The notes: a model not told the origin generated them from the letters alone. Numbered from the stretch's first letter, positions 42,843 to 52,546 are shown. The stretch is 64,000 nucleotides of DNA from Flavobacterium sp. ov086 (GCF_900187965.1 NZ_FZNL01000018.1:1-64000), one strand, 5' to 3'. Numbers and translations: made by a program.

Positions 42843-44426
42843 ATGAAAACATTATATCCACTCACCCTAATTTTAGTCGCAGGTTTCTTTACTTCATCTT
42901 TTAATAACCTTGAGAAAAATGATGTAAATACAAAAAAAACTTCTGCCGACATTTACATGAATACTATTTATAAGAACGATGATGTAGTAGACACAGAAGT
43001 ATTGAATGATTTTTTTAGAAGATATTCTGATTTAAAAAAATACCAAAATGATGTGATTTCTTTATACAAAAACAGATCTTATGGAACTATATGGTATAAA
43101 AATGGAAAAATAACTGACTTCGGAAATATCCTATTCAAAAAAATAAACAACACAGATCAGAAATCAGCGCAAATTGAATTTCCTTATAAAGAAGAAATTA
43201 ATTTGATTTTTAGTACAGATTCTAAAGATAAACTTTCCAAAACAGATTCTGATATGTTGTTGAGTGCGGCATACATTATCTATGCTAATCAAGCACTTGA
43301 AGGAAAACAACAAACAATCTCTTATGAAACCTTATTAGATTCTTTAATGAGTAAACCTGCTTTATTAGATAAAGACCCTAAAAACGGTTCTGTGGTAAAT
43401 AATATATATTCTAAACTTGAAGATGCTTTAAAGAAATACAAAAAAATAGAGAAAGACGACAACTGGAAACCTATATCTGTAGAAACTCCCTATAAAGACA
43501 TTCGACCTGATGCAAAATCAAATACTGTAGCTCAAATTAGAAATAGATTGTACGTAATGGGCGATTTGAAAAACGATTCTAAAAGCGATGTTTATGATCA
43601 GGAATTAATGGATGGTGTAATGAAATATAAATTGCGTAACGGTTTAAAACCAAACTATATTATTAATGAAGATAATATCAAGGATTTGAATACCCCAATT
43701 GATGAAAAAATTAAAACTTTGACACTTAATATCGAGCGTTGTAAAGCTATTATGCCACAACTTGGTGACAACAAAGAATATATAATGGTTAATGTGCCAT
43801 CGTTTGAATTGATTTATGTAAAAAATGGTAAAATCGAATTGACTTCTAAAGTGTTCGTAGGTGCTCCATTGACCAAAACAACGATTTTTAACAGTAACAT
43901 TGATAAAATTGTTTTTAGTCCTTATTGGACTGTTCCGCAAAGTATTGTGGATAATGAATTGAAATCAAAAATTGCTGCTGACAAAAATTATTTAGAAGAA
44001 CACAATATGGAAATTGTAAACGGTCAGGTGAGACAAAAACCAGGTCCGGAAAATTCATTAGGTTTAGTGAAATTTATTTTCCCAAATCCAGATGATATTT
44101 ACATGCACGATACACCTGCAAAAACATTATTTGATTTCGAAAAAAGAACTTTTAGCCACGGTTGTGTGAATGTTAATAAAGCTAAAGAACTGGCAATTGC
44201 AATGTTGAAAGATTATCCGGAATGGACAGAAGAAAGAATTAACAAAGCAATGGATGGTACTGAAGAGACTACTTTTAAATTGGCAAACAAAGTGCCTATC
44301 TACATTTGCTACTTTACATCATGGGTAAATGAATCTGGTGAGGTAAGTTTCTTTCAGGATGTTTATGAAAGAGACAGTGATTTGAGTAAAATACTTTTAA
44401 ACGAAAATACTGTAGCGAATAAATAA
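42843..44426 (+). CDS. L,D-transpeptidase, YcbB/LdtD type
   Basis: A 527-aa protein with an N-terminal hydrophobic export segment (LYPLTLILVAGFFTSSFN). It has an N-terminal helical region, a peptidoglycan-binding-like domain at ~225-275 (AQIRNRLYVMGDLKND...YDQELMDGVMKYKLRNGLKP), and the YkuD catalytic domain at ~310-480 with the signature TFSHGCVNVNKA (nucleophile C441). This is the layout of large LdtD/YcbB enzymes, which form 3-3 cross-links in peptidoglycan and resist most beta-lactams. Acts in the periplasm. It has its own promoter and a strong terminator, so it is a single-gene unit. Confidence 0.92.
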   Translation: MKTLYPLTLILVAGFFTSSFNNLEKNDVNTKKTSADIYMNTIYKNDDVVDTEVLNDFFRRYSDLKKYQNDVISLYKNRSYGTIWYKNGKITDFGNILFKKINNTDQKSAQIEFPYKEEINLIFSTDSKDKLSKTDSDMLLSAAYIIYANQALEGKQQTISYETLLDSLMSKPALLDKDPKNGSVVNNIYSKLEDALKKYKKIEKDDNWKPISVETPYKDIRPDAKSNTVAQIRNRLYVMGDLKNDSKSDVYDQELMDGVMKYKLRNGLKPNYIINEDNIKDLNTPIDEKIKTLTLNIERCKAIMPQLGDNKEYIMVNVPSFELIYVKNGKIELTSKVFVGAPLTKTTIFNSNIDKIVFSPYWTVPQSIVDNELKSKIAADKNYLEEHNMEIVNGQVRQKPGPENSLGLVKFIFPNPDDIYMHDTPAKTLFDFEKRTFSHGCVNVNKAKELAIAMLKDYPEWTEERINKAMDGTEETTFKLANKVPIYICYFTSWVNESGEVSFFQDVYERDSDLSKILLNENTVANK

Positions 44427-44453
44427 TATTTAAGTTGGGATATTAATAACCAG

Positions 44454-44495
44454 AGAACTGTACAAAGTGAATCCTTTTGTACAGTTCTTTTTTTG
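44454..44495 (+). terminator. Rho-independent terminator
   Basis: AGAACTGTACAAA (44454-44466) pairs with TTTGTACAGTTCT (44476-44488), then a T-run. Confidence 0.85.
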
Positions 44496-44620
44496 TTTTA
44501 TTCTGAACTAAAAAAAATACCTTAACTTATTAATTTTAAATCTTTTAAAGGATAAAAATTTATCAAAATCGAAGGAACTTTGCATCATAATAATACCACT
44601 AATTTCTAATACCAATTATC

Positions 44621-44962
44621 ATGAAAACAGAGAATATTGAAGGATTAACTCTTTTTGAAATTAATCTATTAATTCAACAGGGCGCAAGATTTGTGATGTT
44701 TCCAAATCTGATGACCAAATTTAAAAGTTCAACCATTTATTTTGTTCGTCCGGAAGAAAATAAAATTAAATATGTTTTAAAACATTTTTTAAAGAATGTA
44801 TTACTTAGTTGGCGCACTTTCCCTATAAGACCAATGTATCTGTCAAAATCATTGTTTTATTTAGCAATTGGCGGTAGAGATTACACACACAAAATTTTAG
44901 CCGATTTAAATCAAATCAATCCTGTTTACAATCCTAATTTGTATTGCCTACAATACATCTAG
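44621..44962 (+). CDS. Hypothetical protein (113 aa)
   Basis: A cytosolic basic protein without signal peptide. Alternating strands and helices (GLTLFEINLLIQQGARFVMF; SSTIYFVRPEENKIKYVLKH) and a conserved-looking C-terminal aromatic/Tyr-rich tail (NPNLYCLQYI). Family not recognised. It is preceded by an A-rich leader and followed by the hairpin at 45107-45143. Probably a genuine host gene. Confidence 0.72.
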   Translation: MKTENIEGLTLFEINLLIQQGARFVMFPNLMTKFKSSTIYFVRPEENKIKYVLKHFLKNVLLSWRTFPIRPMYLSKSLFYLAIGGRDYTHKILADLNQINPVYNPNLYCLQYI

Positions 44963-45106
44963 TTTTTTATAATTATCGTATAACCGCCTTTTTTGCCCCA
45001 AAGGTTATTTTTCTGAATATCATCTTATCAATTATCACCTTAAATTGTTAGTTTTTAAACTTTTATTGGTAACTCTGAGAGTTAACAGAAGATATATTTA
45101 CTAATT

Positions 45107-45143
45107 GATTTTAGCTCTTTTTTAGGGCTAAAATCTTTTTTTA
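45107..45143 (+). terminator. Terminator of the 44621 gene
   Basis: GATTTTAGC (45107-45115) pairs with GCTAAAATC (45127-45135), followed by seven T's. Confidence 0.75.
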
Positions 45144-45168
45144 TTTAAATTCTAAACATAACTATAAG

Positions 45169-45813
45169 ATGAAAACCACCACCTTTAAACTGTTTATTTT
45201 ATGCATCGTTCTTGGTGCAACAGCTTGTTCTTCTAATGATTCTAACGAAAAAGAAACGCCCGCTTCTGAACAAAAACTTTATGATTACTATGTTGATAGT
45301 AAGATGCAAACAGCAATAGATCAACTAGGAATTACAATTCATAAAGGCAATACTCCGCCCAATGTAGAAGGTATTTATACGATTGATCCGCTTCGTTGTA
45401 CAATGTCAAATTTTAATGATGGATATTTAGGTCTCTCCATTGGCACATCTACTCTTACATTATCAAACCAAAATACGGCTCGTTTAAGCGTTGATTTCAA
45501 AAATTTCACCATTTATTACGATCCCAAAAATGAAATCTGGGAAGGAAAAGGTTCCTTCATATCTGGTCAGGATAATAAATTCTCGATCTTACTACACAGT
45601 CATGGCGAACTTGATACAGGTACAGATAAGGCAAAATATCAAAACTTAATTATTTTCTCAGGTGAGCTGGATGTTCAGGATAATAAAATTAAAGGAATCA
45701 AAAATCTGCAACTCGCATCGATCATGTCTGATGACTATAAAGATCCTTACGATATTTTAATCTCAATTGGACAAGGACGTCTTTTTACAAATAAGTATGC
45801 CGCTGTAAAATAA
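45169..45813 (+). CDS. Lipoprotein, DUF4840-like
   Basis: A 214-aa protein with a lipoprotein signal peptide (lipobox GATAC-SSND, lipidated Cys ~20). The mature protein is beta-rich (LGLSIGTSTLTLSNQNTARL; KFSILLHSHGELD) with the acidic linker usual after Bacteroidetes lipoboxes. It reminds me of the DUF4840 family of Bacteroidetes lipoproteins, but I cannot check. Located at the outer or inner membrane; role unknown. Confidence 0.72.
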   Translation: MKTTTFKLFILCIVLGATACSSNDSNEKETPASEQKLYDYYVDSKMQTAIDQLGITIHKGNTPPNVEGIYTIDPLRCTMSNFNDGYLGLSIGTSTLTLSNQNTARLSVDFKNFTIYYDPKNEIWEGKGSFISGQDNKFSILLHSHGELDTGTDKAKYQNLIIFSGELDVQDNKIKGIKNLQLASIMSDDYKDPYDILISIGQGRLFTNKYAAVK

Positions 45814-45908
45814 CAAAAAACACTATTAAAGTAATCTTTCCTGCCAATTTTTTTTCAATTTTAACTAGAATAATAGTATCTTTCTATGCTTAAATTACAC
45901 ATTTAATT

Positions 45909-46328
45909 ATGGAAGAAAATTATACTGAAGTTAAAAAAAATTGGTGGGACAGAAACTGGAAATGGTTTGTACCAACAGGATGTTTAAGTCTATTGGTACT
46001 TCTTGGTTTATTTATAGCCGGAATTTTCTTTGGAGTCACTTCGATGATGACCGATTCTGACGCTTACAAAGGCGCTATGACAGCCGCAAAAAATAACAAA
46101 ACTGTAATTGAAAAACTAGGAAACCCTATTGAAACAGATGGAATGACCTCCGGAAGTATCAATATCAATAATGACACCGGAAATTGTGATCTTCAAATTC
46201 CAATAAAAGGACCTAAAGGAAAAGGAACTTTGTTTGTTGTTGCTACCAAAAAAGGAAATTGGAAATACAACGAAATGAGCCTTTATATTGAGGCAACCAA
46301 AGAAAATATTGATTTATTGAAGAAGTAA
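45909..46328 (+). CDS. Coa1/Tim21-like membrane protein
   Basis: A 139-aa protein: short N-terminal cytosolic segment (KKNWWDRNWKW), one transmembrane helix (~21-45, CLSLLVLLGLFIAGIFFGVT) and a ~90-residue extracytoplasmic alpha/beta domain (AKNNKTVIEKLGNPIETDGM; QIPIKGPKGKGTLFVVATKK). This matches the Coa1 (cytochrome-oxidase assembly factor) domain family that occurs widely in Bacteroidetes. A role in oxidase assembly is known for the mitochondrial relative but not shown for bacterial ones. Confidence 0.8.
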   Translation: MEENYTEVKKNWWDRNWKWFVPTGCLSLLVLLGLFIAGIFFGVTSMMTDSDAYKGAMTAAKNNKTVIEKLGNPIETDGMTSGSININNDTGNCDLQIPIKGPKGKGTLFVVATKKGNWKYNEMSLYIEATKENIDLLKK

Positions 46329-46375
46329 AACACCATATAAAAACACTTTTCCTATTATATCTTATAACTTCAATT

Positions 46376-46990
46376 ATGAGTTCACGTTTTCTCTTTCTGT
46401 TATTCTTTCTAAGTTTTTATAATGCCGCTTTTTCGCAAACTTCCAAATTACAAACTGTAAAAAAAGAAGCTGAAGCCAAAACTGATCAAAACAATTTCGT
46501 AGAGATCCTTTGGTTAGACAAAAAAGGGGTTCTTCAAATCAATGAAGATTATATAAAAACAATAACCAATGCACAACGTGCTGCACTGGGATATATCACA
46601 ACAAACATTGGAAACGATTGCTATTGGGATGGCGAAAAAAAAGCTGATGAAAGCAATTTAAAATGTAAATTCCTGTCAGCATTAAATTTAGGGTATCAAT
46701 GTTCTGAAACACATTTGTCCTTCTTAAGACAATGGTTTAAGAAAGACCCTGAAGTTTTAAAGAATTTAGAAACTTGTACTAAAACAGCGTCTTCAGATAA
46801 AATTCAGGATCGATTCGTGGGGTTAAGAATGTCTACAACCAATAATACTATCAAAATTGTTTACGGTGCGATGGGCATGGATACTGAAACGCAAAAACGA
46901 TGGAGATGGATTGAAGAATCAATCTATTCTTTTACAGAAAAAGAAATCAAGCAAATAAAACGAAAAAATCTACAAGGTGGTTTTTTCTAA
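46376..46990 (+). CDS. Exported protein of unknown function
   Basis: A 204-aa protein with a signal peptide ending NAAFSQT. Four cysteines lie in two spaced pairs (NDCYWDGEKK, NLKCKF; QCSET, LETCTK), suggesting disulphides in the periplasm. A C-terminal helical basic tail follows (TEKEIKQIKRKNLQ). No domain recognised. The next gene probably starts at 47022, giving a short gap; the two are likely co-transcribed. Confidence 0.72.
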   Translation: MSSRFLFLLFFLSFYNAAFSQTSKLQTVKKEAEAKTDQNNFVEILWLDKKGVLQINEDYIKTITNAQRAALGYITTNIGNDCYWDGEKKADESNLKCKFLSALNLGYQCSETHLSFLRQWFKKDPEVLKNLETCTKTASSDKIQDRFVGLRMSTTNNTIKIVYGAMGMDTETQKRWRWIEESIYSFTEKEIKQIKRKNLQGGFF

Positions 46991-47021
46991 ATTTATCACC
47001 AATACTTTAAAAAAATATCAA

Positions 47022-47582
47022 ATGAAACCATTATTATTTGTGTTTTTGTTCCTTCTTCAAAATATTTGTGTCAACGCTCAATCCGGTTCTAAATACGATG
47101 TATATACCAATAAAATAAAGCAATTCTCCCAACCTGCTAAAGTTTTGTCTAATAACATTAAAGCAGACGGAAACGGTTCGATAGAATTTACAAATGCAAA
47201 AAAACAAGTACTTCGATTTCGTGTCATGAATCACAAACTGCAAGTATTGCACGGTGAAATTGCTTTTCAACTTTTCTATTACAATAATATTTTTTTACAA
47301 AGGGTTGAAACTTTTGATAAAGACGGAAGTTTGGCCGGCGAAAGAGAATCCAATAACGAAGCAGCTGTCGTCTTTATTATTGAAAAACCAGGATTATACT
47401 TAAGGAAAAAGAAACTAATTGATGCTGCAGAAGGAAATATCAATCTAAAAGATGACAGCAACGAAAAAATAATAAGAGTACAATTCTACGATTCTAACAA
47501 TCTTCCGATACCTGAAATACAGCATACCTATATTTCAAGCAAAACCTACTGGAATCAAAACATTAGGATGAATTGGCCTTGA
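47022..47582 (+). CDS. Exported protein of unknown function
   Basis: A 186-aa protein from the ATG at 47022, which begins a clean signal peptide (MKPLLFVFLFLLQNICVNAQ). An in-frame ATG at 46977 would overlap the previous gene and misplace the signal. The mature part is beta-rich (FRVMNHKLQVLHGEIAFQLF; KIIRVQFYDSNNLPIPEIQ). No family recognised. It follows the 46376 gene on the same strand after 31 bp. Confidence 0.72.
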   Translation: MKPLLFVFLFLLQNICVNAQSGSKYDVYTNKIKQFSQPAKVLSNNIKADGNGSIEFTNAKKQVLRFRVMNHKLQVLHGEIAFQLFYYNNIFLQRVETFDKDGSLAGERESNNEAAVVFIIEKPGLYLRKKKLIDAAEGNINLKDDSNEKIIRVQFYDSNNLPIPEIQHTYISSKTYWNQNIRMNWP

Positions 47583-47711
47583 TTTAAAGTCGCTATCCCG
47601 AAGCTTCTGGACTGAGTTTCTACGTTTTTAAGATGCATAAACCAATTATAATTTTACTCTTTAGAAAAATTACGAAGTATTAAATACTGTAAAATTAAAG
47701 AAACAAAAAAA

Positions 47712-47915
47712 ATGGATAAAGAACCGTTTGAAGCAAAACTAGAATCTATCTGGATTGGAGGTTTTTTCTTTTGGATAATAAAAGGCTTTTAAGGAAAACT
47801 AACAGATCAGTATATCGAAGAATTTGAAAAGCGAAATATCTGGACTGGCTATATAATTACGCTAATTTTTATTGGGATGATTGTTTATCTAATGATCCGA
47901 AATGAGATTCTGTAA
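47712..47915 (+). pseudogene. Small membrane protein broken by an in-frame stop
   Basis: Reading from the ATG at 47712 gives MDKEPFEAKLESIWIGG... to KGF, then TAA at 47790-47792. Without any frame change it continues GKLTDQYIEEFEKRNIWTGY with a transmembrane helix (IITLIFIGMIVYLMI) to TAA at 47915. A single A-to-T change in a lysine codon (AAA/AAG to TAA) would explain it. Intact length would be 67 aa. Strong sign of a recent pseudogene, unless the sequence carries an error. Confidence 0.65.
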
Positions 47916-48035
47916 ACAATCATTTCTTAAAAAAAACAAAATGCCCTCTCTAGCCTCAATAGAAGTGGAAACCCTTTTGCTTTTTCCTTTAAAAAGCAAA
48001 AGATTAAAACGGATAGCGGGATCAGCTCCTAAAAA

Positions 48036-48076
48036 ACCTTAGAACCTAAGCAACTCAGAGCCTCAGAACCTCAAAA
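48036..48076. repeat. CCTAAGCAACTCAGAG repeat, copy 1
   Basis: CCTAAGCAACTCAGAG lies at 48045-48060, continuing CCTCAGAACCTC. An inverted copy lies at 63817-63854, and a weaker relative (TGAGCCTTTG...TGAACCTTTGAACCTT) near 49936-49966. Confidence 0.5.
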
Positions 48077-48182
48077 AAACAAATTGTTAGTTATAAAACA
48101 AATTGTTTATGCTCCTAAAATAAAATTGTGGCTTTGTTTTTGAATAAGTAGTATTTTTGAAACTTATATAAAAACCTACTCA

Positions 48183-48902
48183 ATGAAAAAGATTCTAATT
48201 TTAGCCCTTGTATTTTCTCTTAGCTCTTGTGCACAAGTACAACAAACCCTAAATCAATTACCTCAATTATCTTCGCAACTTCCGGGAATAGGCGGCGTTG
48301 ATATCGCATCTGGTTTAAAAGAAGCTCTTAATAAAGGTATTACGCAACAAGTGAGTAAATTAACCGCAGTTGATGGTTTTTACAAAAATGAAGCTGTAAA
48401 AATCTTAATGCCTGCCGAATTACAAAAAGTAGACGCAACTTTACGTAAAATTGGTCTTAGTTCTCTTGCCGATGAAGGTATTAAAGTGCTAAATCGCGCT
48501 GCAGAAGATGCAGTGAAAGAAGCAACCCCAATATTTGTTACAGCAGTTAAAAACATGTCGTTTACAGATGCAAAAAATATTTTGTTAGGAAATGATAGCG
48601 CCGCAACCAGTTATTTGCAAAATAGTACTACTACAGCTTTATACGGGAAATTTAATCCGGTAATTAAAAGCTCTTTTGCAAAAGTAGGTGCTGATGTTGT
48701 CTGGACAAACATTATCAACAAGTACAACACGATTCCGTTAGTAAAAAAAGTAAATCCTGATTTGACTGATTATACTACAAACCAAGCTTTGGCAGGAGTT
48801 TTTAAAATGATTGCTGTTGAAGAAAAAGATATCCGAACTAATATTAGTGCAAGAACAACGCCTTTACTAAAAAGCGTGTTTGCAATGCAGGACGGAAAAT
48901 AA
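48183..48902 (+). CDS. DUF4197-family lipoprotein
   Basis: A 239-aa protein with a lipoprotein signal peptide (ALVFSLSSC-AQV). It shows the helical DUF4197 pattern: DIASGLKEALNKGITQQVSK (~40-59), NEAVKILMPAELQKVDATLR, a run DAKNILLGNDSAATSYLQNS typical of the family, and VKKVNPDLTDYTTNQALAGV. DUF4197 proteins are widespread exported proteins of unknown function. Followed by a GCCACGAATT-type repeat element. Confidence 0.85.
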   Translation: MKKILILALVFSLSSCAQVQQTLNQLPQLSSQLPGIGGVDIASGLKEALNKGITQQVSKLTAVDGFYKNEAVKILMPAELQKVDATLRKIGLSSLADEGIKVLNRAAEDAVKEATPIFVTAVKNMSFTDAKNILLGNDSAATSYLQNSTTTALYGKFNPVIKSSFAKVGADVVWTNIINKYNTIPLVKKVNPDLTDYTTNQALAGVFKMIAVEEKDIRTNISARTTPLLKSVFAMQDGK

Positions 48903-48908
48903 TTTTTT

Positions 48909-48968
48909 TGCCACAAATTTCTCGAATTTTCACAAATTTGATTCGTGTTAATTCGTGAAATTCGTGGC
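48909..48968. repeat. GCCACGAATT-type inverted repeat element, second locus
   Basis: TGCCACAAATTTCTCGAATT pairs with AATTCGTGAAATTCGTGGC around a TTTGATTCGTG centre. Same family as 3758-3918. It lies between the DUF4197 gene and purU. Confidence 0.65.
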
Positions 48969-49008
48969 TAAAATAAAAAAAACTATAACAACCCAACCGA
49001 AAAACAAA

Positions 49009-49863
49009 ATGCAAAAAATTACGATTCTGATTCACTGTAAAGACCAAAAAGGAATTATTGCGGCAGTGACAACTTTTATTGCAAAAGTAGAAGGAAACAT
49101 TACATATATTGACCAACATGTTGATGTAGAGCAAAATGTGTTTTTTATGCGATTGGAATGTGAATTAACCAATCATAATGTTACTATAGAAAGCTTTAAA
49201 GCCGATTTTAATCAGTCCATCGCAACTCAGTTTAATATGTCCTGGGATTTATACAATCAGGAGCAAAAACCAAAAATGGCATTGTTTGTATCTAAATACG
49301 ATCATTGCTTATTTGATATTTTAGGACGTTACAGCGCTGATGAATTAAATGTCGAAATTCCGGTAATTATCAGTAATCACAACGATTTAAGATCTATTGC
49401 GGAACGTTTTGATATTCCGTTTCATTGTGTCCCTTTTACAAAAGACAATAAAGAAGAAGGTGAAGCCAAACAAATTGAATTATTGAAAAGATATCAGATC
49501 AATTTTATTGTTTTGGCGCGTTATATGCAAATTATTACGCCAAAATTGATTTCGCTTTACGAGAATAAGATTATCAATATCCACCATTCGTTTTTACCGG
49601 CTTTTCCGGGTGCAAAACCTTATCATTCCGCTTTTAAACGTGGGGTAAAAATTATTGGTGCAACAAGCCATTATGTTACCGAAGAATTAGACGAAGGTCC
49701 AATTATCGAGCAGGATATTGCGAGAGTTTCGCACATACATTCGGTAGATGATTTTATTATGAAGGGACGTGATTTAGAACGTATTGTTCTTGCTCGGGCC
49801 ATAAAATTACACGCCGAACGTAAGACAATGGTTTACAGTAATAAAACAGTTGTTTTTTCTTAA
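49009..49863 (+). CDS. purU: Formyltetrahydrofolate deformylase
   Basis: A 284-aa protein from ATG 49009 (MQKITILIHCKDQKGIIAAV), the usual PurU start. An in-frame ATG at 48955 would translate the repeat element and is rejected. It has an N-terminal ACT-type domain (~1-85), then a formyl-transferase/hydrolase fold (KMALFVSKYDHCLFDILGRY; VEIPVIISNHNDLRSIAERF) with the active-site segment INIHHSFLPAFPGAKPYHSA and a catalytic Asp in TEELDEGPIIEQD. It hydrolyses 10-formyl-THF to THF and formate, supplying formate for purine synthesis and balancing one-carbon pools. Cytosolic. High confidence. Confidence 0.95.
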   Translation: MQKITILIHCKDQKGIIAAVTTFIAKVEGNITYIDQHVDVEQNVFFMRLECELTNHNVTIESFKADFNQSIATQFNMSWDLYNQEQKPKMALFVSKYDHCLFDILGRYSADELNVEIPVIISNHNDLRSIAERFDIPFHCVPFTKDNKEEGEAKQIELLKRYQINFIVLARYMQIITPKLISLYENKIINIHHSFLPAFPGAKPYHSAFKRGVKIIGATSHYVTEELDEGPIIEQDIARVSHIHSVDDFIMKGRDLERIVLARAIKLHAERKTMVYSNKTVVFS

Positions 49864-49980
49864 TATTGTTTTATAGGTTTTGCCCGCGGATTATACGGAT
49901 TGAAACAGATTTCGCTGGTTTCTTTTTTATCCTTTGAGCCTTTGTAATTCTGAACCTTTGAACCTTCTTATAAACATATA

Positions 49981-50010
49981 AACCCGACAGGTTTTAAAAC
50001 CTGTCGGGTT
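49981..50010. terminator. Bidirectional terminator between purU and katG
   Basis: AACCCGACAGGTTTT pairs perfectly with AAAACCTGTCGGGTT (49981-50010). Confidence 0.85.
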
Positions 50011-50035
50011 TGCTTTTTAGTATTTAATCTAAAAA

Positions 50036-52225
50036 TTATTTAACTAAATCGAATCTATCCAAATTCATTACTTTAGTCCATGCTGCAACAAAATCTTTTA
50101 CAAATTTTTCTTTGGCATCGTTACTTCCGTAAACCTCTGCTATAGCACGAAGTTCTGAGTTAGAACCAAATATAAGATCTGCTCGGGTTGCCGTCCATTT
50201 TGTTTCTCCTGTTGCACGATTACGCCCTTCAAAAGTTTCTCCGGTTTCATTAGTTGCTTTCCAGGTAATACCCAAATCTAATAAGTTAACAAAGAAATCA
50301 TTACTCAATGTTCCTGCTTTTGCAGTAAGTACACCATGCTTAGAACCGTCATAATTAGCATTCAGTACTCTTAAACCTCCAACTAAAACGGTCATTTCAG
50401 GTGCTGTAAGGGTTAATAATTGAGCTTTGTCTACCAAAAGTTCTTCTGTTATTGCAGTTGTTTTAGCGCTTTTATAGTTTCTGAATCCATCCGCTTTTGG
50501 CTCTAACGCTTCAAACGAATGTACATCTGTTTGCTCTAAGAGTGCATCTCCTCTTCCTTGTGTAAAAGGAACCTCTATATTTAATCCGGCATTCGATGCT
50601 GCTTTTTCGATCGCTGCTGATCCTCCCAAAACAATTAAATCTGCTATAGAAACTGATTTTCCTGAATTGCTAAATTCCTTTTGTATCGCTTCTAAAGTTG
50701 CCAATACATTTTTTAACTGATTTGAAGAATTGACTTCCCAACTGATTTGAGGTTCAAAACGAATACGAGCCCCATTAGCTCCTCCTCGTTTATCAGAACC
50801 ACGGAATGTAGAAGCCGAAGCCCATGCAGTATGCACTAATTGTGAGATCGAAAAACCGCTTGAAAGGATTTTATCCTTTAAAACAGCAATATCATTTTGG
50901 CTTAATTCATTTTTACCAGCAGGAATCGGGTCTTGCCAGATCAATACTTCACTTGGAACTTCAGGCCCTAAGTAACGTACAATAGGCCCCATATCTCTGT
51001 GAGTTAGTTTGAACCACGCTCTGGCAAAAGCATCAGCAAATTTGTCAAAATTTTGCATGTAATCTCTTGAAATTGGTTCATAAATAGGATCCAATTTCAT
51101 TGCCATATCTGCCGTTGTCATCATTGGAGCATGTTTTTTCGTAGGATCAAATGCATCTTCTACGATTGTAGCACTTTCATCAGTTGGTGCCCATTGATGC
51201 GCTCCTGCAGGGCTTTTGGTCAATTTCCAATCATATTTAAATAATGTTTCAAAATAACCATTGTCCCAAGTTGTCGGATTTGGTTTCCATGCACCTTCAA
51301 TACCACTTGTAATAGCGTCTTTACCTACTCCGGTTCCAAAACTACTTTTCCATCCTAAGCCCATTTGTTCAATGCTTGCACCTTCAGGCTCTGCTCCTAC
51401 TAATGATGCATCTCCTGCTCCGTGTGCTTTACCAAAAGTGTGTCCACCTGCTGTCAAAGCTACGGTTTCTTCATCATTCATCGCCATACGGGCAAAAGTC
51501 TCTCTAATATCTCTACCAGATCCTAGTGGATCAGGATTTCCGTTTGGTCCTTCAGGATTTACATAAATTAATCCCATTTGCACTGCTGCAAGAGGATTAT
51601 CAAGTTCACGTTCTCCTTTATATCTTGTATCACCAAGCCATGTTGTTTCATTTCCCCAATTAACATCTTGTTCTGGCTCCCAAACATCTTCTCTACCACC
51701 TGCAAATCCAAAAGTTTTGAATCCCATAGATTCTAAAGCGCAGTTACCGGTTAAGATCATCAAATCGGCCCACGAAATTTTATTCCCATATTTTTGTTTA
51801 ATTGGCCAAAGTAAAAAACGTGCTTTATCTAAATTACCATTGTCAGGCCAGCTATTTAGAGGTGCAAATCGCTGATTACCTGAACTCGCTCCTCCACGAC
51901 CATCAGATATACGGTAAGTTCCAGCGCTGTGCCATGCCATACGAATAAACATAGGACCGTAATGACCATAATCAGCTGGCCACCAATCCTGAGAGTTTGT
52001 CATTAAATCAAAAAGATCTTTTTTGACTTCATTTAAGTCTAAAGTTTTAAACGCAGCAGCATAATTAAAACCTTTTTCCATAGGATCTGACAAACTAGAA
52101 TGTTGACGCAATATGTTTAAGTTTAAACGATTTGGCCACCAATCTTTATTAGATGTTCCTGTACCAGCAGTTTCTTTCATTTGTCCATTGTGATAAGGAC
52201 ATTTACTTTCGTTTGAATCACTCAT
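50036..52225 (-). CDS. katG: Catalase-peroxidase
   Basis: A 729-aa protein of standard KatG length with two homologous halves. The distal haem pocket is R95-x-x-W98-H99 (FIRMAWHSAGTY), the Met-Tyr-Trp adduct is W98, Y221 (GLIYVNPEGP) and M247 (RETFARMAMND), and the proximal His is H262 (TAGGHTFGKAHG). All are present, so it should have both catalase and peroxidase activity against H2O2. No signal peptide: cytosolic. It has a consensus promoter at 52325-52354 and a terminator shared with purU. A cysteine close to the N-terminus (SKCPYHNGQ) is typical of Bacteroidetes/proteobacterial KatG. Confidence 0.97.
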   Translation of the reverse strand: MSDSNESKCPYHNGQMKETAGTGTSNKDWWPNRLNLNILRQHSSLSDPMEKGFNYAAAFKTLDLNEVKKDLFDLMTNSQDWWPADYGHYGPMFIRMAWHSAGTYRISDGRGGASSGNQRFAPLNSWPDNGNLDKARFLLWPIKQKYGNKISWADLMILTGNCALESMGFKTFGFAGGREDVWEPEQDVNWGNETTWLGDTRYKGERELDNPLAAVQMGLIYVNPEGPNGNPDPLGSGRDIRETFARMAMNDEETVALTAGGHTFGKAHGAGDASLVGAEPEGASIEQMGLGWKSSFGTGVGKDAITSGIEGAWKPNPTTWDNGYFETLFKYDWKLTKSPAGAHQWAPTDESATIVEDAFDPTKKHAPMMTTADMAMKLDPIYEPISRDYMQNFDKFADAFARAWFKLTHRDMGPIVRYLGPEVPSEVLIWQDPIPAGKNELSQNDIAVLKDKILSSGFSISQLVHTAWASASTFRGSDKRGGANGARIRFEPQISWEVNSSNQLKNVLATLEAIQKEFSNSGKSVSIADLIVLGGSAAIEKAASNAGLNIEVPFTQGRGDALLEQTDVHSFEALEPKADGFRNYKSAKTTAITEELLVDKAQLLTLTAPEMTVLVGGLRVLNANYDGSKHGVLTAKAGTLSNDFFVNLLDLGITWKATNETGETFEGRNRATGETKWTATRADLIFGSNSELRAIAEVYGSNDAKEKFVKDFVAAWTKVMNLDRFDLVK

Positions 52226-52324
52226 TTCTTTTGTTTTTTTATTAATAAAGTTAACGGTTCTCTAGCAAATGCTAATTTTTTAAGAAATCACATATTACTG
52301 ATATTTAACACTTTATCAAATATA

Positions 52325-52354
52325 CAAACTTATCTTTACGATATTCATAAACAA
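52325..52354 (-). promoter_or_regulatory. katG promoter
   Basis: On the minus strand, TTG (52354-52352), 19-bp spacer, TAAGTTTG (52332-52325), an exact TAnnTTTG match ~100 bp before the start codon. Confidence 0.7.
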
Positions 52355-52546
52355 AATTGATTGTTATTATATTTTAATAACTAAAAATTATTTAACGTTA
52401 CAGAAAGCTCAGAAAAGCGTTTTAAAGAATCTTAACTTATGTCCAACAAAGTAATAACAAAACCTTAACAGCTAAACATTCATATATGTTGGATCTTTGT
52501 AGTGTAATAAACTGGTTATTTATTATTTTGGTTTTGGTTAGTTAAA

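Noticed and set aside
47712..47915. Programmed read-through or recoding at the internal TAA
   Set aside because: No slippery sequence or stem-loop next to the stop; a simple nonsense mutation is enough.
48955..49008. Upstream start of purU
   Set aside because: It would translate the repeat element and the 18 extra residues do not fit the PurU N-terminus.
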